Origin: Clostridiales bacterium UBA3680
Lineage (GTDB): Bacteria; Bacillota; Clostridia; Lachnospirales; CAG-274
Length of the DNA: 16,165 bases
Assembly: GCA_002372875.1 (NCBI GenBank)
Contig: DFJD01000066.1
Span: forward strand, 1-16,165
Direction of reading: 5' to 3'
Shown here: piece by piece, positions 1 through 8,116 of the stretch
Numbering within the stretch: the stretch's first letter is position 1
Layout of the letters: each line of letters begins with the position of its first letter
Translations under genes and position numbers: made by a program
The notes under the pieces: generated by a model
What the model was told of the DNA's origin: nothing
What the model saw: the letters and a program-made list of their open reading frames with translations, nothing else
Databases searched by the model: none

Positions 1-1386
1 AAGGAAGAAGTTCTCGGAAAAGGTGCAAAAGAAAGGCCTCTTTCGTCACTAAGCGAAAACGAGCTTTTAAACTATTGTTCCGTACAAAGTCTTACAGGCT
101 TTCTTGTTTTTGAAAAAGCGAGCGAAAGGCTCGAAGCCGACGGGCTTTCCGAGCTTTACCGCAATATAGAACTTCCCCTTATATACCCCCTTGCGGATAT
201 GGAAATTACGGGAATGTTCTGCGACAGCGAAAAACTTAAGGAATATTCCTCTTCCCTTGATGAAAAGCTTAGCTCACTTACGCAAAAAATATACGATGAT
301 GCAGGAGAGGAATTCAACATAAACTCCCCCAAACAGTTGGGTGTTATACTTTTTGAAAAACTTGCACTAAACGGCGGAAAAAAGACAAAAACGGGTTGGT
401 CCACCTCAGCCGATATCCTTGACAAAATGGCGGAAAAATTTACAGTCGGAGGGGATGCCAACTACGAGATCGTAAGCCTTGTACTTGAATACAGAACTTA
501 CGCAAAACTTAAAAGCACCTACTGCGACGGACTTCTTGCCGTTACCGATGAAAAGGGCATAATACATTCCACATTTAAACAAACCGTTGCCACCACAGGA
601 AGAATAAGCTCCACAGAACCCAACTTACAAAACATCCCCGTAAGGCTCGAACTTGGCAGACAGCTCAGAAAGGTATTCACGCCCAGACCCGGAAACATAT
701 TTCTTGATGCCGACTACTCTCAGATAGAGTTGAGAGTAATGGCTCAGATGAGCGGCGATACCAACCTTATAAACGCCTTTAAAGAGAATAAGGATATACA
801 CACCATAACTGCCGCCTCTGTTTTCGGTGTTGATGAAAACGAGGTCACAAGCGAGCAAAGAAGGGCGGCTAAGGCGGTCAACTTTGGTATAATATACGGA
901 ATAAGCGCTTTTGGCTTAAGCAAAGACATAGACATAACAAAAGTTCAGGCGCAATACTATATAGACTCTTATTTCAAAACATATCCGGGTGTAAAGAAAT
1001 TTATGGACAAATGCGTTGACCTGGCAAAAGAAAGGGGCTATGCCGTAACTCTTTTCGGCAGACGACGTTATATACCCGAAATAACCTCCTCTAACTTTAT
1101 GCAGCGTTCATTCGGAGAAAGAGTCGCAATGAATATGCCCGTACAGGGTACGGCCGCGGACATTATAAAAACGGCAATGATAAAGGTAAGAAAACGCCTG
1201 CTTGAAGAAGGATGCAAGGCTAAGATCGTACTTCAAGTACACGATGAACTGCTTTTGGAAGCTCCCATCGAAGAAAAAGAGAAGGTTTCCGTAATACTGC
1301 GTGAGGAGATGGAAAATGCCGTAGCTCTTGCCGTTCCTCTTGTTGCCGAGGTTCATGAGGGCAAGGATTGGTATGAGGTCAAGTAA
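1..1386 (+). CDS. polA: DNA polymerase I, C-terminal part (5' end outside window)
   Basis: The frame is open from base 1, so the start and the 5' nuclease domain lie upstream; 461 codons are visible. DNA polymerase I fills gaps in repair and replaces Okazaki primers. The family A motifs are all present: motif A DADYSQIELR with the metal-binding Asp at 712-714, motif B RRAAKAVNFGIIYG at 859-900, and motif C QVHDELLLE with the second catalytic Asp at 1243-1245. GTGRISST- and PNLQNIPVR-like blocks at about 592-648 also match. The short exonuclease remnant at the beginning keeps the Tyr of the Exo III motif (visible residue 25) but has Gln where the metal-ligand Asp should be, so proofreading is probably lost, as known for several Firmicutes PolA proteins. 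The stop TAA lies two bases before the next gene, which suggests one transcript. Confidence 0.97.
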   Translation, partial: KEEVLGKGAKERPLSSLSENELLNYCSVQSLTGFLVFEKASERLEADGLSELYRNIELPLIYPLADMEITGMFCDSEKLKEYSSSLDEKLSSLTQKIYDDAGEEFNINSPKQLGVILFEKLALNGGKKTKTGWSTSADILDKMAEKFTVGGDANYEIVSLVLEYRTYAKLKSTYCDGLLAVTDEKGIIHSTFKQTVATTGRISSTEPNLQNIPVRLELGRQLRKVFTPRPGNIFLDADYSQIELRVMAQMSGDTNLINAFKENKDIHTITAASVFGVDENEVTSEQRRAAKAVNFGIIYGISAFGLSKDIDITKVQAQYYIDSYFKTYPGVKKFMDKCVDLAKERGYAVTLFGRRRYIPEITSSNFMQRSFGERVAMNMPVQGTAADIIKTAMIKVRKRLLEEGCKAKIVLQVHDELLLEAPIEEKEKVSVILREEMENAVALAVPLVAEVHEGKDWYEVK

Positions 1387-1388
1387 GT

Positions 1389-3515
1389 ATGTCCACCCTT
1401 GATAATTTAAAAAAGCAGCTCGGCAACGATTACAATCTTTACAAAAAGCGTCACGGTCGGGCGATCAAATATTTGCAAAAAAAGGGTCTCGAGATCACCA
1501 CACAAAACGTCAAATCTCGTGAAAGGGCGTTTAATCTGCGTAAATACGATTTCGGAGATATTACTCTATGGGCGGATGAATATTTTAAAAGCAGGACAGC
1601 CGAACTTGAAACCATATTGAAAAAAAGCTCCATATTGTTTTACAACTCTCGAGATGAGATAGTTAAGCTTTCGAAAGCAAACGCTGTGGATTTTTTCGAA
1701 GCCTTCAATAACAAATGGTACAAAAAAAGATTTTTTAAGGATTGGCATCTTTCGCAGCGGAGCGTTGGCAAAGACGTAATTGATGAGCTTTTCGGAAGAT
1801 ACAACTTGCAAAACGAAAAGCCCATAACAAAAAAAATACTCAAATACACCGATATTTACGATGAAACGGTCAATTACATACTTAAAAAACAAAACCTTGT
1901 AACCATTCCCTACATATTGGGAAAAATACCGTCAAACCCACACTACCGCAGATTCAGCAAGGAAATATCCTCAAAAATACTTGCTCATTTGTATCTTGAC
2001 AGAAGCATAAGCGACGGTATCCCCGACAATTACGCACAGCTCTACCCCGATGCAAGACTTATGCACAGGCATTTTGTAATACACTACGGCCCCACCAATT
2101 CGGGGAAAACACATAAGGCGATAAGGGCGCTGAAAAACTCCGGCTCGGGGATCTATCTTGCCCCTTTAAGACTTCTTGCCTACGAAATATACGAAAGGCT
2201 GAATCTTGAAGAGGTTCCCTGTTCACTTTTAACCGGAGAAGAAAGAATAGAAGTTCCATTTTCAAACCACATATCAGGCACAATAGAAATGCTTGACACA
2301 ACAGCCATTTTCGACGTGGCGGTAATAGATGAGGCGCAGATGCTCTCCGATTCGGACAGGGGTGCCGCATGGACAAAGGCAATATTGGGTGTTTGTGCCA
2401 ACGAAGTTCATATCTGTTGCTCCCCGGATGCCGTAAATGCTTGCAAACAGCTCATTCAAATGTGCAACGATACCTTCGAGTGTGAACAGACACAAAGACT
2501 TGTTCCTCTTATTCCCGACACCGAGCCCATAGAGCTGCCCCGCGGACTGCAAAGAGGAGATGCTCTTATCGTTTTTTCCAGAAAAAACGTACATTCCGTT
2601 GCTCTTATGTTAAAAAAATACGGCTATAAAACAAGCATAATATACAGCGGTTTGCCCTATGAAGTAAGACACAACGAGGCTCAACGTTTTGCCGAGGGAG
2701 AAACCGACATAATTGTTTCCACCGATGCAATAGGAATGGGGCTTAATCTTCCCATAAAAAGAGTAATATTTCTTGAGACCACAAAGTTCAACGGCAAAAG
2801 GAGGGTACCTCTGTCTTCATCGCAAATAAGACAGATCGCGGGAAGGGCAGGAAGAGCAGGACTTTATGATACAGGCCTTTACACGGCAAACTCCGCCGAG
2901 GACAAGGAATTTATAGATAATTCCATAACTATGCCCGATACCCAAATCACCGAGGTAGGTGCTCCGTTTTCGGAAAGACTTATGTCTATAAACGTACCGC
3001 TTTCCACCATACTTGAAAAGTGGTCACAAATGCCCGAAAAACCTCCCTTTAAAAAAGGAGATATAACCTTTAAACTTGAACTGTGCAGATATCTTGAAAA
3101 AATGACGGAAGATAAAGAGGTTATATACGATCTTATCACCATCCCTTTTGACGAGGGCAGTATTGAACTTAACAGAAGCTGGAAGGCTCTTTCCGAATAT
3201 GTCATTTCGGACACAAAGCCCGAATACAACGTTGTTACCGCCGATATAGATACACAAAGCCGTCTTGACAAGCTTGAAACGGCTTTCAAGCGTTACGACC
3301 TGCTGTATTACTTCTACTACAAATTTTGGAGGGATAAGGAAATACTTGCCAAAATTACCGACACAAAAAGCTATCTGACACAAGAGATGATAAAACTTGT
3401 TGAAAAGCAGGCTCTCGAACCGAAAAAGTGTAAAAACTGCGGCAAGGTACTATCATGGAACTACAAAATAGGCATTTGTCCCAAATGCTTCCACAAAGGC
3501 AAAAATCAATGGTAA
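1389..3515 (+). CDS. SUV3-like superfamily 2 RNA helicase with C-terminal zinc ribbon
   Basis: A 708-residue ATP-dependent helicase that most resembles the mitochondrial RNA helicase SUV3. Visible motifs are Walker A GPTNSGKT (residues 234-241), Walker B box DEAQ (314-317), TDAIGMGLNL (445-454) and QIAGRAGR (482-489). A SUV3_C-like helical segment, RLDKLETAFKRYDLLYYFYY, lies near residues 622-642. The last 30 residues form a CxxC-x12-CxxC zinc ribbon (Cys681, 684, 697, 700). The first ~220 residues are unassigned and rich in Lys and aromatic residues. SUV3 proteins unwind double-stranded RNA for 3'-5' decay; a role in RNA turnover here is inference. The start is two bases after the polA stop, with GAGG at 1375-1378. 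The stop overlaps the coaE start. I am confident of the helicase family and less so of its substrate. Confidence 0.9.
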   Translation: MSTLDNLKKQLGNDYNLYKKRHGRAIKYLQKKGLEITTQNVKSRERAFNLRKYDFGDITLWADEYFKSRTAELETILKKSSILFYNSRDEIVKLSKANAVDFFEAFNNKWYKKRFFKDWHLSQRSVGKDVIDELFGRYNLQNEKPITKKILKYTDIYDETVNYILKKQNLVTIPYILGKIPSNPHYRRFSKEISSKILAHLYLDRSISDGIPDNYAQLYPDARLMHRHFVIHYGPTNSGKTHKAIRALKNSGSGIYLAPLRLLAYEIYERLNLEEVPCSLLTGEERIEVPFSNHISGTIEMLDTTAIFDVAVIDEAQMLSDSDRGAAWTKAILGVCANEVHICCSPDAVNACKQLIQMCNDTFECEQTQRLVPLIPDTEPIELPRGLQRGDALIVFSRKNVHSVALMLKKYGYKTSIIYSGLPYEVRHNEAQRFAEGETDIIVSTDAIGMGLNLPIKRVIFLETTKFNGKRRVPLSSSQIRQIAGRAGRAGLYDTGLYTANSAEDKEFIDNSITMPDTQITEVGAPFSERLMSINVPLSTILEKWSQMPEKPPFKKGDITFKLELCRYLEKMTEDKEVIYDLITIPFDEGSIELNRSWKALSEYVISDTKPEYNVVTADIDTQSRLDKLETAFKRYDLLYYFYYKFWRDKEILAKITDTKSYLTQEMIKLVEKQALEPKKCKNCGKVLSWNYKIGICPKCFHKGKNQW

Positions 3516-4096
3516 TAGGTCTTACAGGCAACAGCGGTGCAGGTAAAAGTACCGTCGCCGAAATAATGAAAAAAAACGGTGCTTATATTTTAGATTGCGA
3601 TAAAATGGCCCATGAAAATATGCAAAAGGGCGGTTCGGCTTATAAAAAGATAGTAACCGAATTTGGCAAGGATATTTTACACGAAAACGGTGAGATCGAC
3701 AGAAAAAAACTCGGTGCTATTGTCTTTAACGACAAAAACAGTTTACTCACCCTAAACACCGTTACACACGATATTATTAAAAAACAGATCATAAATATTC
3801 TTGCAAAAGCTGAAAGCAGGTGTACGGTCATAGACGCTCCCCTTCTTGAAGAAGCGGGTCTTATCCCTCTTTGCGACGAAGTTTGGGTCGTGACCGCAAA
3901 GCTCGAAACAAGGATCCGAAGGATAACACAACGTGACGGGATAACAAAAGAAGCGGCTCTTCTTCGTTTTAAAAATCAAAAAAGCGATGATGCCCTTCTT
4001 AAAACCGCCACAACGGTAATAAAACATGATGATGATAATTTTGAAAAGCTTGAAAAAGAGGTAATTGATTTAATGAAAAGCAGAGGCATTTTATAA
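3509..4096 (+). CDS. coaE: Dephospho-CoA kinase
   Basis: A 195-residue P-loop kinase for the last step of coenzyme A synthesis, the phosphorylation of dephospho-CoA at the ribose 3'-hydroxyl by ATP in the cytoplasm. The P-loop GNSGAGKST is at residues 7-15 and is followed by YILDCDKMAH, the family's substrate-binding acidic block. VIDAPLLEEAGL and the lid region TRIRRITQRDGI also fit. I chose the ATG at 3509, not an upstream in-frame ATG at 3455, because it places the P-loop at the usual N-terminal position and has AAAGG at 3495-3499 before it. This start overlaps the helicase stop (ATGGTAA), which suggests translational coupling. Its own TAA overlaps the next ATG by one base. coaE near polA is a common arrangement in Firmicutes. 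Confidence 0.95.
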   Translation: MVIGLTGNSGAGKSTVAEIMKKNGAYILDCDKMAHENMQKGGSAYKKIVTEFGKDILHENGEIDRKKLGAIVFNDKNSLLTLNTVTHDIIKKQIINILAKAESRCTVIDAPLLEEAGLIPLCDEVWVVTAKLETRIRRITQRDGITKEAALLRFKNQKSDDALLKTATTVIKHDDDNFEKLEKEVIDLMKSRGIL

Positions 4097-4659
4097 TGCG
4101 TTTTATAAAAAAACTGATCGTACTTGTATTGCTTTTTGCGGTACTCGTAACGGCGGGGTTTTGCTATATATGCATAAGTTTTCCCCTTCTTCACCCCACG
4201 GAGGTAAAAAAATATTGCGCCGAGTATTCCCTTGAACCAAGTCTTGTGTATGCAATTATAAAAACAGAAAGCAATTTTTCTCCCGAGGTGGAATCTCATG
4301 TCGGTGCAAGAGGGCTTATGCAGCTCATGCCCGAAACAATAGACTGGGCAGTGGAAAACATTCCCATAAAACCTTTCAGCTATGCGGACATAAACAAGCC
4401 CGATATGAATATTCATATCGGTTGTTGGGTGTTAAGATTTCTTCTTGATGCCTTCGACAACGATGAGGCTCTTTCCATTGCCGCATATAATGCAGGAATA
4501 GGCACCGTAAACACTTGGCTTGCCGATGAAACGGTAAGCCGCGACGGAGAAAATCTCCATAACATTCCCTACGGTGAAACAAGACTTTATGTAAGAAAGG
4601 TTTTTCTTTATAAAGCTGTGTATGATATACTTTTCAGGACGGGTTTTTATGAATTATAG
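4096..4659 (+). CDS. Membrane-anchored lytic transglycosylase, SLT domain
   Basis: A 187-residue protein with an N-terminal membrane helix (residues about 7-28) and an extracytoplasmic soluble lytic transglycosylase (goose-lysozyme-like fold) domain. These enzymes cut the MurNAc-GlcNAc bond of peptidoglycan and leave a 1,6-anhydro end. The catalytic Glu is Glu58 in IIKTESNF; GLMQLMP (73-79), AAYNAG (129-134) and the ETRLYVRKV block (161-169) complete the family signature. Its length matches the short Gram-positive anchored form. ATG 4096 overlaps the coaE stop by one base and has AGAGG at 4082-4086. Its own last 11 bases overlap the next gene. With ddl in the same run it points to cell-wall remodelling; which wall process it serves is not visible. 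Confidence 0.93.
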   Translation: MRFIKKLIVLVLLFAVLVTAGFCYICISFPLLHPTEVKKYCAEYSLEPSLVYAIIKTESNFSPEVESHVGARGLMQLMPETIDWAVENIPIKPFSYADINKPDMNIHIGCWVLRFLLDAFDNDEALSIAAYNAGIGTVNTWLADETVSRDGENLHNIPYGETRLYVRKVFLYKAVYDILFRTGFYEL

Positions 4660-6223
4660 AATAATAGTTGTGCTTATATGCTGCCTTGTGCTCTCTTCCT
4701 GTAACAGAGTAACCGATGCGGTCTTTCCGGAGCTGAGCGAGCCTACCACAACAACGGTAGCCTCCGACATATCCGTTCAACCTCAAAAAAATAACGACAG
4801 CACCCTAAGACTTGCCATTCCCCTTCCAAACAATCTCGATCCGCTCTTAAACACCGATGTAAGAGTAGACAGGCTGTTAAGGCTTGTTTTTGAACCGCTT
4901 TTTGTTCTTGATGACAGTTTTAAAGCTGTACCTAATTTAGCTACGGGCTACAGCGTGGGTGACGGCGGAATGAGTGTTACCGTAACCATTCCCTCGGGTC
5001 TTACCTGGGAGGACGGACTGCCCATAACCGCCTCGGATATCGAATACAGTATAGATAAGCTCAGAAACGCACCAAACAACGTTATATACAAAAGCTGTGT
5101 GGAAAATGTAAGCTACTGTGCTCCTCTTAGCGATACGGAGTGTATTATAAGATACAAATCCCCTATAGGAGCCGTCGGCTGTAATCTTTGTTTTCCCATA
5201 GAGGCAAGACACTACTACGAAGGAAGCTACAACGCCCCCATGAAACCCATGGGAAACGGTTCCTTTCGCTTTACCGGCTATACCCAAAGCAAAGAGGCCA
5301 CCTTTGTAGCCTCCTCCTCTTTTAAAGGGGCTCCTAAAATACAAAAGGTCATTGCTACGGTTATTCCCGACGATGTAAGTGAACTTGATGCCCTTGAACA
5401 CGGTATAACCGATGTTGCGGTGGTTTCCTCTTCGGAGACGGGAAAAATCAGAGCTGCCGAAAGCGAAAGCGCCGTGCTCTATAACACCAATAATTTTACA
5501 TATTTAGGCTTTAACCTTCGCAATGAGACCCTTGCCGATATATCCGTAAGGAGCGCTCTTGCAAGGCTTATTCCCACAGATGAGATAATAAGAAATATAT
5601 ACGCAGGTCGTGCCGTAGCAAGCATCACCCCCATAAATCCTATCAACGGCTTGCTTTCGGATGTGGGTGTGGAAAGCTACCAATACGACGAATCCATGGC
5701 CGCTTCCGTACTGCAAGCGGCAGGTGTTACCAATAATGATAACTTCAGCCTTACAATACTTGTAAACAACGAAAACTCCGGGAGAATAAAAATAGCCGAA
5801 AAAATCAAAACATCCTTCAACAAGGTGGGGCTTTCCGCCTCGGTTGAAGCACTACCATATAACGAATACTTAAAAAGGCTTTCAAGCGGAGATTTCGATA
5901 TATATATTGCTCAGACAGAGCTAAAGGAAAATTACAATTTATATTCCCTTCTTCATTCAAAAGCCATAAACGGCGGAATTAATTATATGCACTTTTCTGA
6001 TGCCTATATGGACAGAATAATAGCCGAATGCAACACCGCAAGCGATGAGACACAATATAAAGAAAAGCTTAACGAGCTTAACAAATACTGTTCAATAACG
6101 CTTCCCGTTGCAGGTATATGCTTTGAAAGAGAGGCACTTGTTACCACCGAACATATACAAGGGGATAAAAAACCCACGTTGAACAACATATTTGCCAACA
6201 TAAACCAGTGGGAAGCCAAATAA
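4649..6223 (+). CDS. Solute-binding lipoprotein, family 5 (peptide/nickel ABC transporter type)
   Basis: A 524-residue lipoprotein. The signal peptide ends in lipobox LSSC with Cys18, followed by a Thr-rich spacer. The body matches SBP_bac_5: an N-terminal block around LDPLLNTDVRVDRLLRLVFE, then WEDGLPITASDIEYSIDKL, which corresponds to the family signature WHDG.PLTAEDV..S. Such proteins catch oligopeptides, nickel chelates or similar solutes outside the membrane and deliver them to an ABC importer. No permease or ATPase gene is nearby, so it must pair with one elsewhere or act otherwise. I chose the ATG at 4649 over one at 4622 because it is preceded by AGGACGGG at 4636-4643 and starts directly with a signal peptide. 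It overlaps the transglycosylase by 11 bases. The substrate cannot be read from the sequence. Confidence 0.9.
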   Translation: MNYRIIVVLICCLVLSSCNRVTDAVFPELSEPTTTTVASDISVQPQKNNDSTLRLAIPLPNNLDPLLNTDVRVDRLLRLVFEPLFVLDDSFKAVPNLATGYSVGDGGMSVTVTIPSGLTWEDGLPITASDIEYSIDKLRNAPNNVIYKSCVENVSYCAPLSDTECIIRYKSPIGAVGCNLCFPIEARHYYEGSYNAPMKPMGNGSFRFTGYTQSKEATFVASSSFKGAPKIQKVIATVIPDDVSELDALEHGITDVAVVSSSETGKIRAAESESAVLYNTNNFTYLGFNLRNETLADISVRSALARLIPTDEIIRNIYAGRAVASITPINPINGLLSDVGVESYQYDESMAASVLQAAGVTNNDNFSLTILVNNENSGRIKIAEKIKTSFNKVGLSASVEALPYNEYLKRLSSGDFDIYIAQTELKENYNLYSLLHSKAINGGINYMHFSDAYMDRIIAECNTASDETQYKEKLNELNKYCSITLPVAGICFEREALVTTEHIQGDKKPTLNNIFANINQWEAK

Positions 6224-6244
6224 CCCCATAGAAAGGAGTAAACT

Positions 6245-7183
6245 ATGATAAAACGATGTTTTTTGACGGGTGAATTTGTTTTTTACGCAACATCAAGAGC
6301 AAAGCGTCCTCACAGCTTCAAAAAACCCGAGGAAAAAACAGTTCCTCGCAAATATTGCCCCTTCTGTCCGGAAAACGAAAGCTATACTCCCGGGGTTATA
6401 TTCTCCACAGAAAACGGAAGGATACGAATAATCCCCAATAAATACCCATTCCTTGATGCCGATGAAAAGGATTTCGGTATACACGATGTACTTGTTGATA
6501 CGGCAGACCATGAACAAAAGCTTACAGATTTTTCCGATGAGCACATGTTTGAGCTTATGACGGTGATCAAAAACCGTTTTACAGAGCTTGAAAATAAAGA
6601 AAACATAAAATATGTGCAGGTTTTTAAAAACCAGGGCTCTGAGGCGGGTGCAAGTCAATCACATTCTCACTGGCAAATAACAGCCATGAATGTTGTGCCC
6701 CTTAAAATGGAGCATCTTATTGGCGTGTTACGAAGCTATTACTATGAGCACGATCAAAACTGTTATTTTTGTTCAATAAAATTCGGAAACAGAATAGTTC
6801 TTGAAAATGAACATTTTACAAGTTACCTGCCCGCAGACGGAAAATTCGCCTATGGTATGGATATATTACCCAAAAGACATATCGCCACAATAAGCGATTT
6901 TACAGATGAGGAGCTTGCAAGCTTTGGTTTGATACTGAAAAAATCCCTGAAAAAACTTACCACACTGCTTGACGGCATATCCTACAACGTATGTCTGTAT
7001 TCCGCACCGAAACATGGCGACTATAAAGACTTTTTTCATTTTTACGCTCAGATAATACCAAGAATAGGTCATATGGCAGGCTTTGAATTCAGCACAGGTT
7101 GTTATATAAACAGCGTACTTCCGGAAGAGGGAGCAAAGGCGCTTGCCTTAGCCGGTGAGGAGGAAAACAATGGACAGAATTAA
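6245..7183 (+). CDS. GalT-like sugar-1-phosphate nucleotidyltransferase (HIT superfamily)
   Basis: A 312-residue protein that follows the galactose-1-phosphate uridylyltransferase plan with two HIT-like halves. The first CxxC is Cys38/Cys41 in YCPFCPEN, matching the zinc site of GalT. The active-site block NQGSEAGASQSHSHWQI (residues 129-145) corresponds to the GalT block that ends HPHGQ, with the expected nucleophile His142 and Gln144. A second CxxC (Cys173/Cys176) opens the second half. HFYAQIIPR (265-273) and the TGCYINSVLPEE block near the end (284-295) also match. It probably transfers a nucleotidyl group to or from a sugar phosphate through a His-UMP or His-AMP intermediate; the substrate is unknown, and HSHWQ differs from classical HPHGQ. 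A strong AAAGGAG at 6232-6238 sets the start. It overlaps ddl by 14 bases. There are no other galactose genes nearby. Confidence 0.85.
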   Translation: MIKRCFLTGEFVFYATSRAKRPHSFKKPEEKTVPRKYCPFCPENESYTPGVIFSTENGRIRIIPNKYPFLDADEKDFGIHDVLVDTADHEQKLTDFSDEHMFELMTVIKNRFTELENKENIKYVQVFKNQGSEAGASQSHSHWQITAMNVVPLKMEHLIGVLRSYYYEHDQNCYFCSIKFGNRIVLENEHFTSYLPADGKFAYGMDILPKRHIATISDFTDEELASFGLILKKSLKKLTTLLDGISYNVCLYSAPKHGDYKDFFHFYAQIIPRIGHMAGFEFSTGCYINSVLPEEGAKALALAGEEENNGQN

Positions 7184-8111
7184 ACTCGGTGTACTTTACG
7201 GTGGCACTTCCATAGAAAATGAAATTTCAAAAAGGTCAAGAGACAATATAATATTATCCCTTGATGATGAAAAATACGACATCACCCTTTATGCTATTCC
7301 CAAAAACGGCGATAAAGGCTGGATAAAAGAATTTATAAACAATCCTCCCGATATAGTGTTAAGCGCACTTCACGGCGGAAAGGGAGAAAACGGAACAATA
7401 CAAGGTTTTCTCCACACCCTGGGCATTAAATATATCGGCTCAAAAGTTCTTTCAAGTGCCCTTTGTATGGATAAGTACATTTCAAAAAAGATATTAAGAC
7501 AGGCAAAAATTCAAGTGCCGGGAGATATACTTGTAAAAAAAGGGGAGGACCCCAAAGTATACACAGAAGAGCTTAACGAACTGACTTATCCCGTTATTGC
7601 CAAACCCAACAGAGGCGGCTCCTCCATAGGGATCGCCGTGTGTGAAAATATGTCATCTCTCGAACTTGCTTGCAAAAACATATTTGATCAATATGATGAT
7701 GACGTTATCATTGAAAAATTCATTTCGGGCAGTGAAGTAAACTGTTCTGTTATGGAAACGGAAAACGACATTGAAGTATTGGCTGTGCTTGATGTAAGAA
7801 AAGAAGGAGCAGTATTCGACTTTGACGATAAATATTCTGCCGTTCAGAGTATAGGTAGCATAACCACCCTACCCATTTTTATGCAGGATATGATCAAAAG
7901 CATCGCAAAAAAAGCTTTCAAGGCTCTTAGATGTCGCGGATATGCCTGTGTGGATATGATAGTCAGTGCAGAAAACATTTATGTAATAGAGGTAAACACC
8001 CTTCCCGGTCTTACCGTAAATTCACTTATTCCCTTTGGAGCCTCTTCTCTGGGAATGTCATTTGGCGATTTTCTTGACAAACTTATAGAATTTGAATTAA
8101 AGGAGAAATAA
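7170..8111 (+). CDS. ddl: D-alanine--D-alanine ligase
   Basis: A 313-residue ATP-grasp ligase that makes the D-Ala-D-Ala dipeptide used for the peptidoglycan stem peptide. Visible motifs are LYGGTSIENEIS (residues 9-20, including the Glu equivalent to E15 of E. coli DdlB), HGGKGENGTIQG (68-79), VIAKPNRGGSSIGI (142-155) and VIEKFISGSEV (179-190). The metal and dipeptide site is VIEVNTLPGLTVNSLIP (272-288). Lys221-Tyr222 aligns with K215-Y216 of DdlB. The Tyr is typical of D-Ala-D-Ala ligases, whereas D-Ala-D-Lac ligases of Leuconostoc type have Phe, so ordinary glycopeptide-sensitive stem peptides are inferred. GEN replaces the commoner GED. The ATG at 7170 is preferred to a GTG at 7155 because GAGGAGG lies at 7157-7163. 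It overlaps the GalT-like gene by 14 bases, which suggests coupling. Confidence 0.96.
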   Translation: MDRIKLGVLYGGTSIENEISKRSRDNIILSLDDEKYDITLYAIPKNGDKGWIKEFINNPPDIVLSALHGGKGENGTIQGFLHTLGIKYIGSKVLSSALCMDKYISKKILRQAKIQVPGDILVKKGEDPKVYTEELNELTYPVIAKPNRGGSSIGIAVCENMSSLELACKNIFDQYDDDVIIEKFISGSEVNCSVMETENDIEVLAVLDVRKEGAVFDFDDKYSAVQSIGSITTLPIFMQDMIKSIAKKAFKALRCRGYACVDMIVSAENIYVIEVNTLPGLTVNSLIPFGASSLGMSFGDFLDKLIEFELKEK

Positions 8112-8116
8112 ATAAG

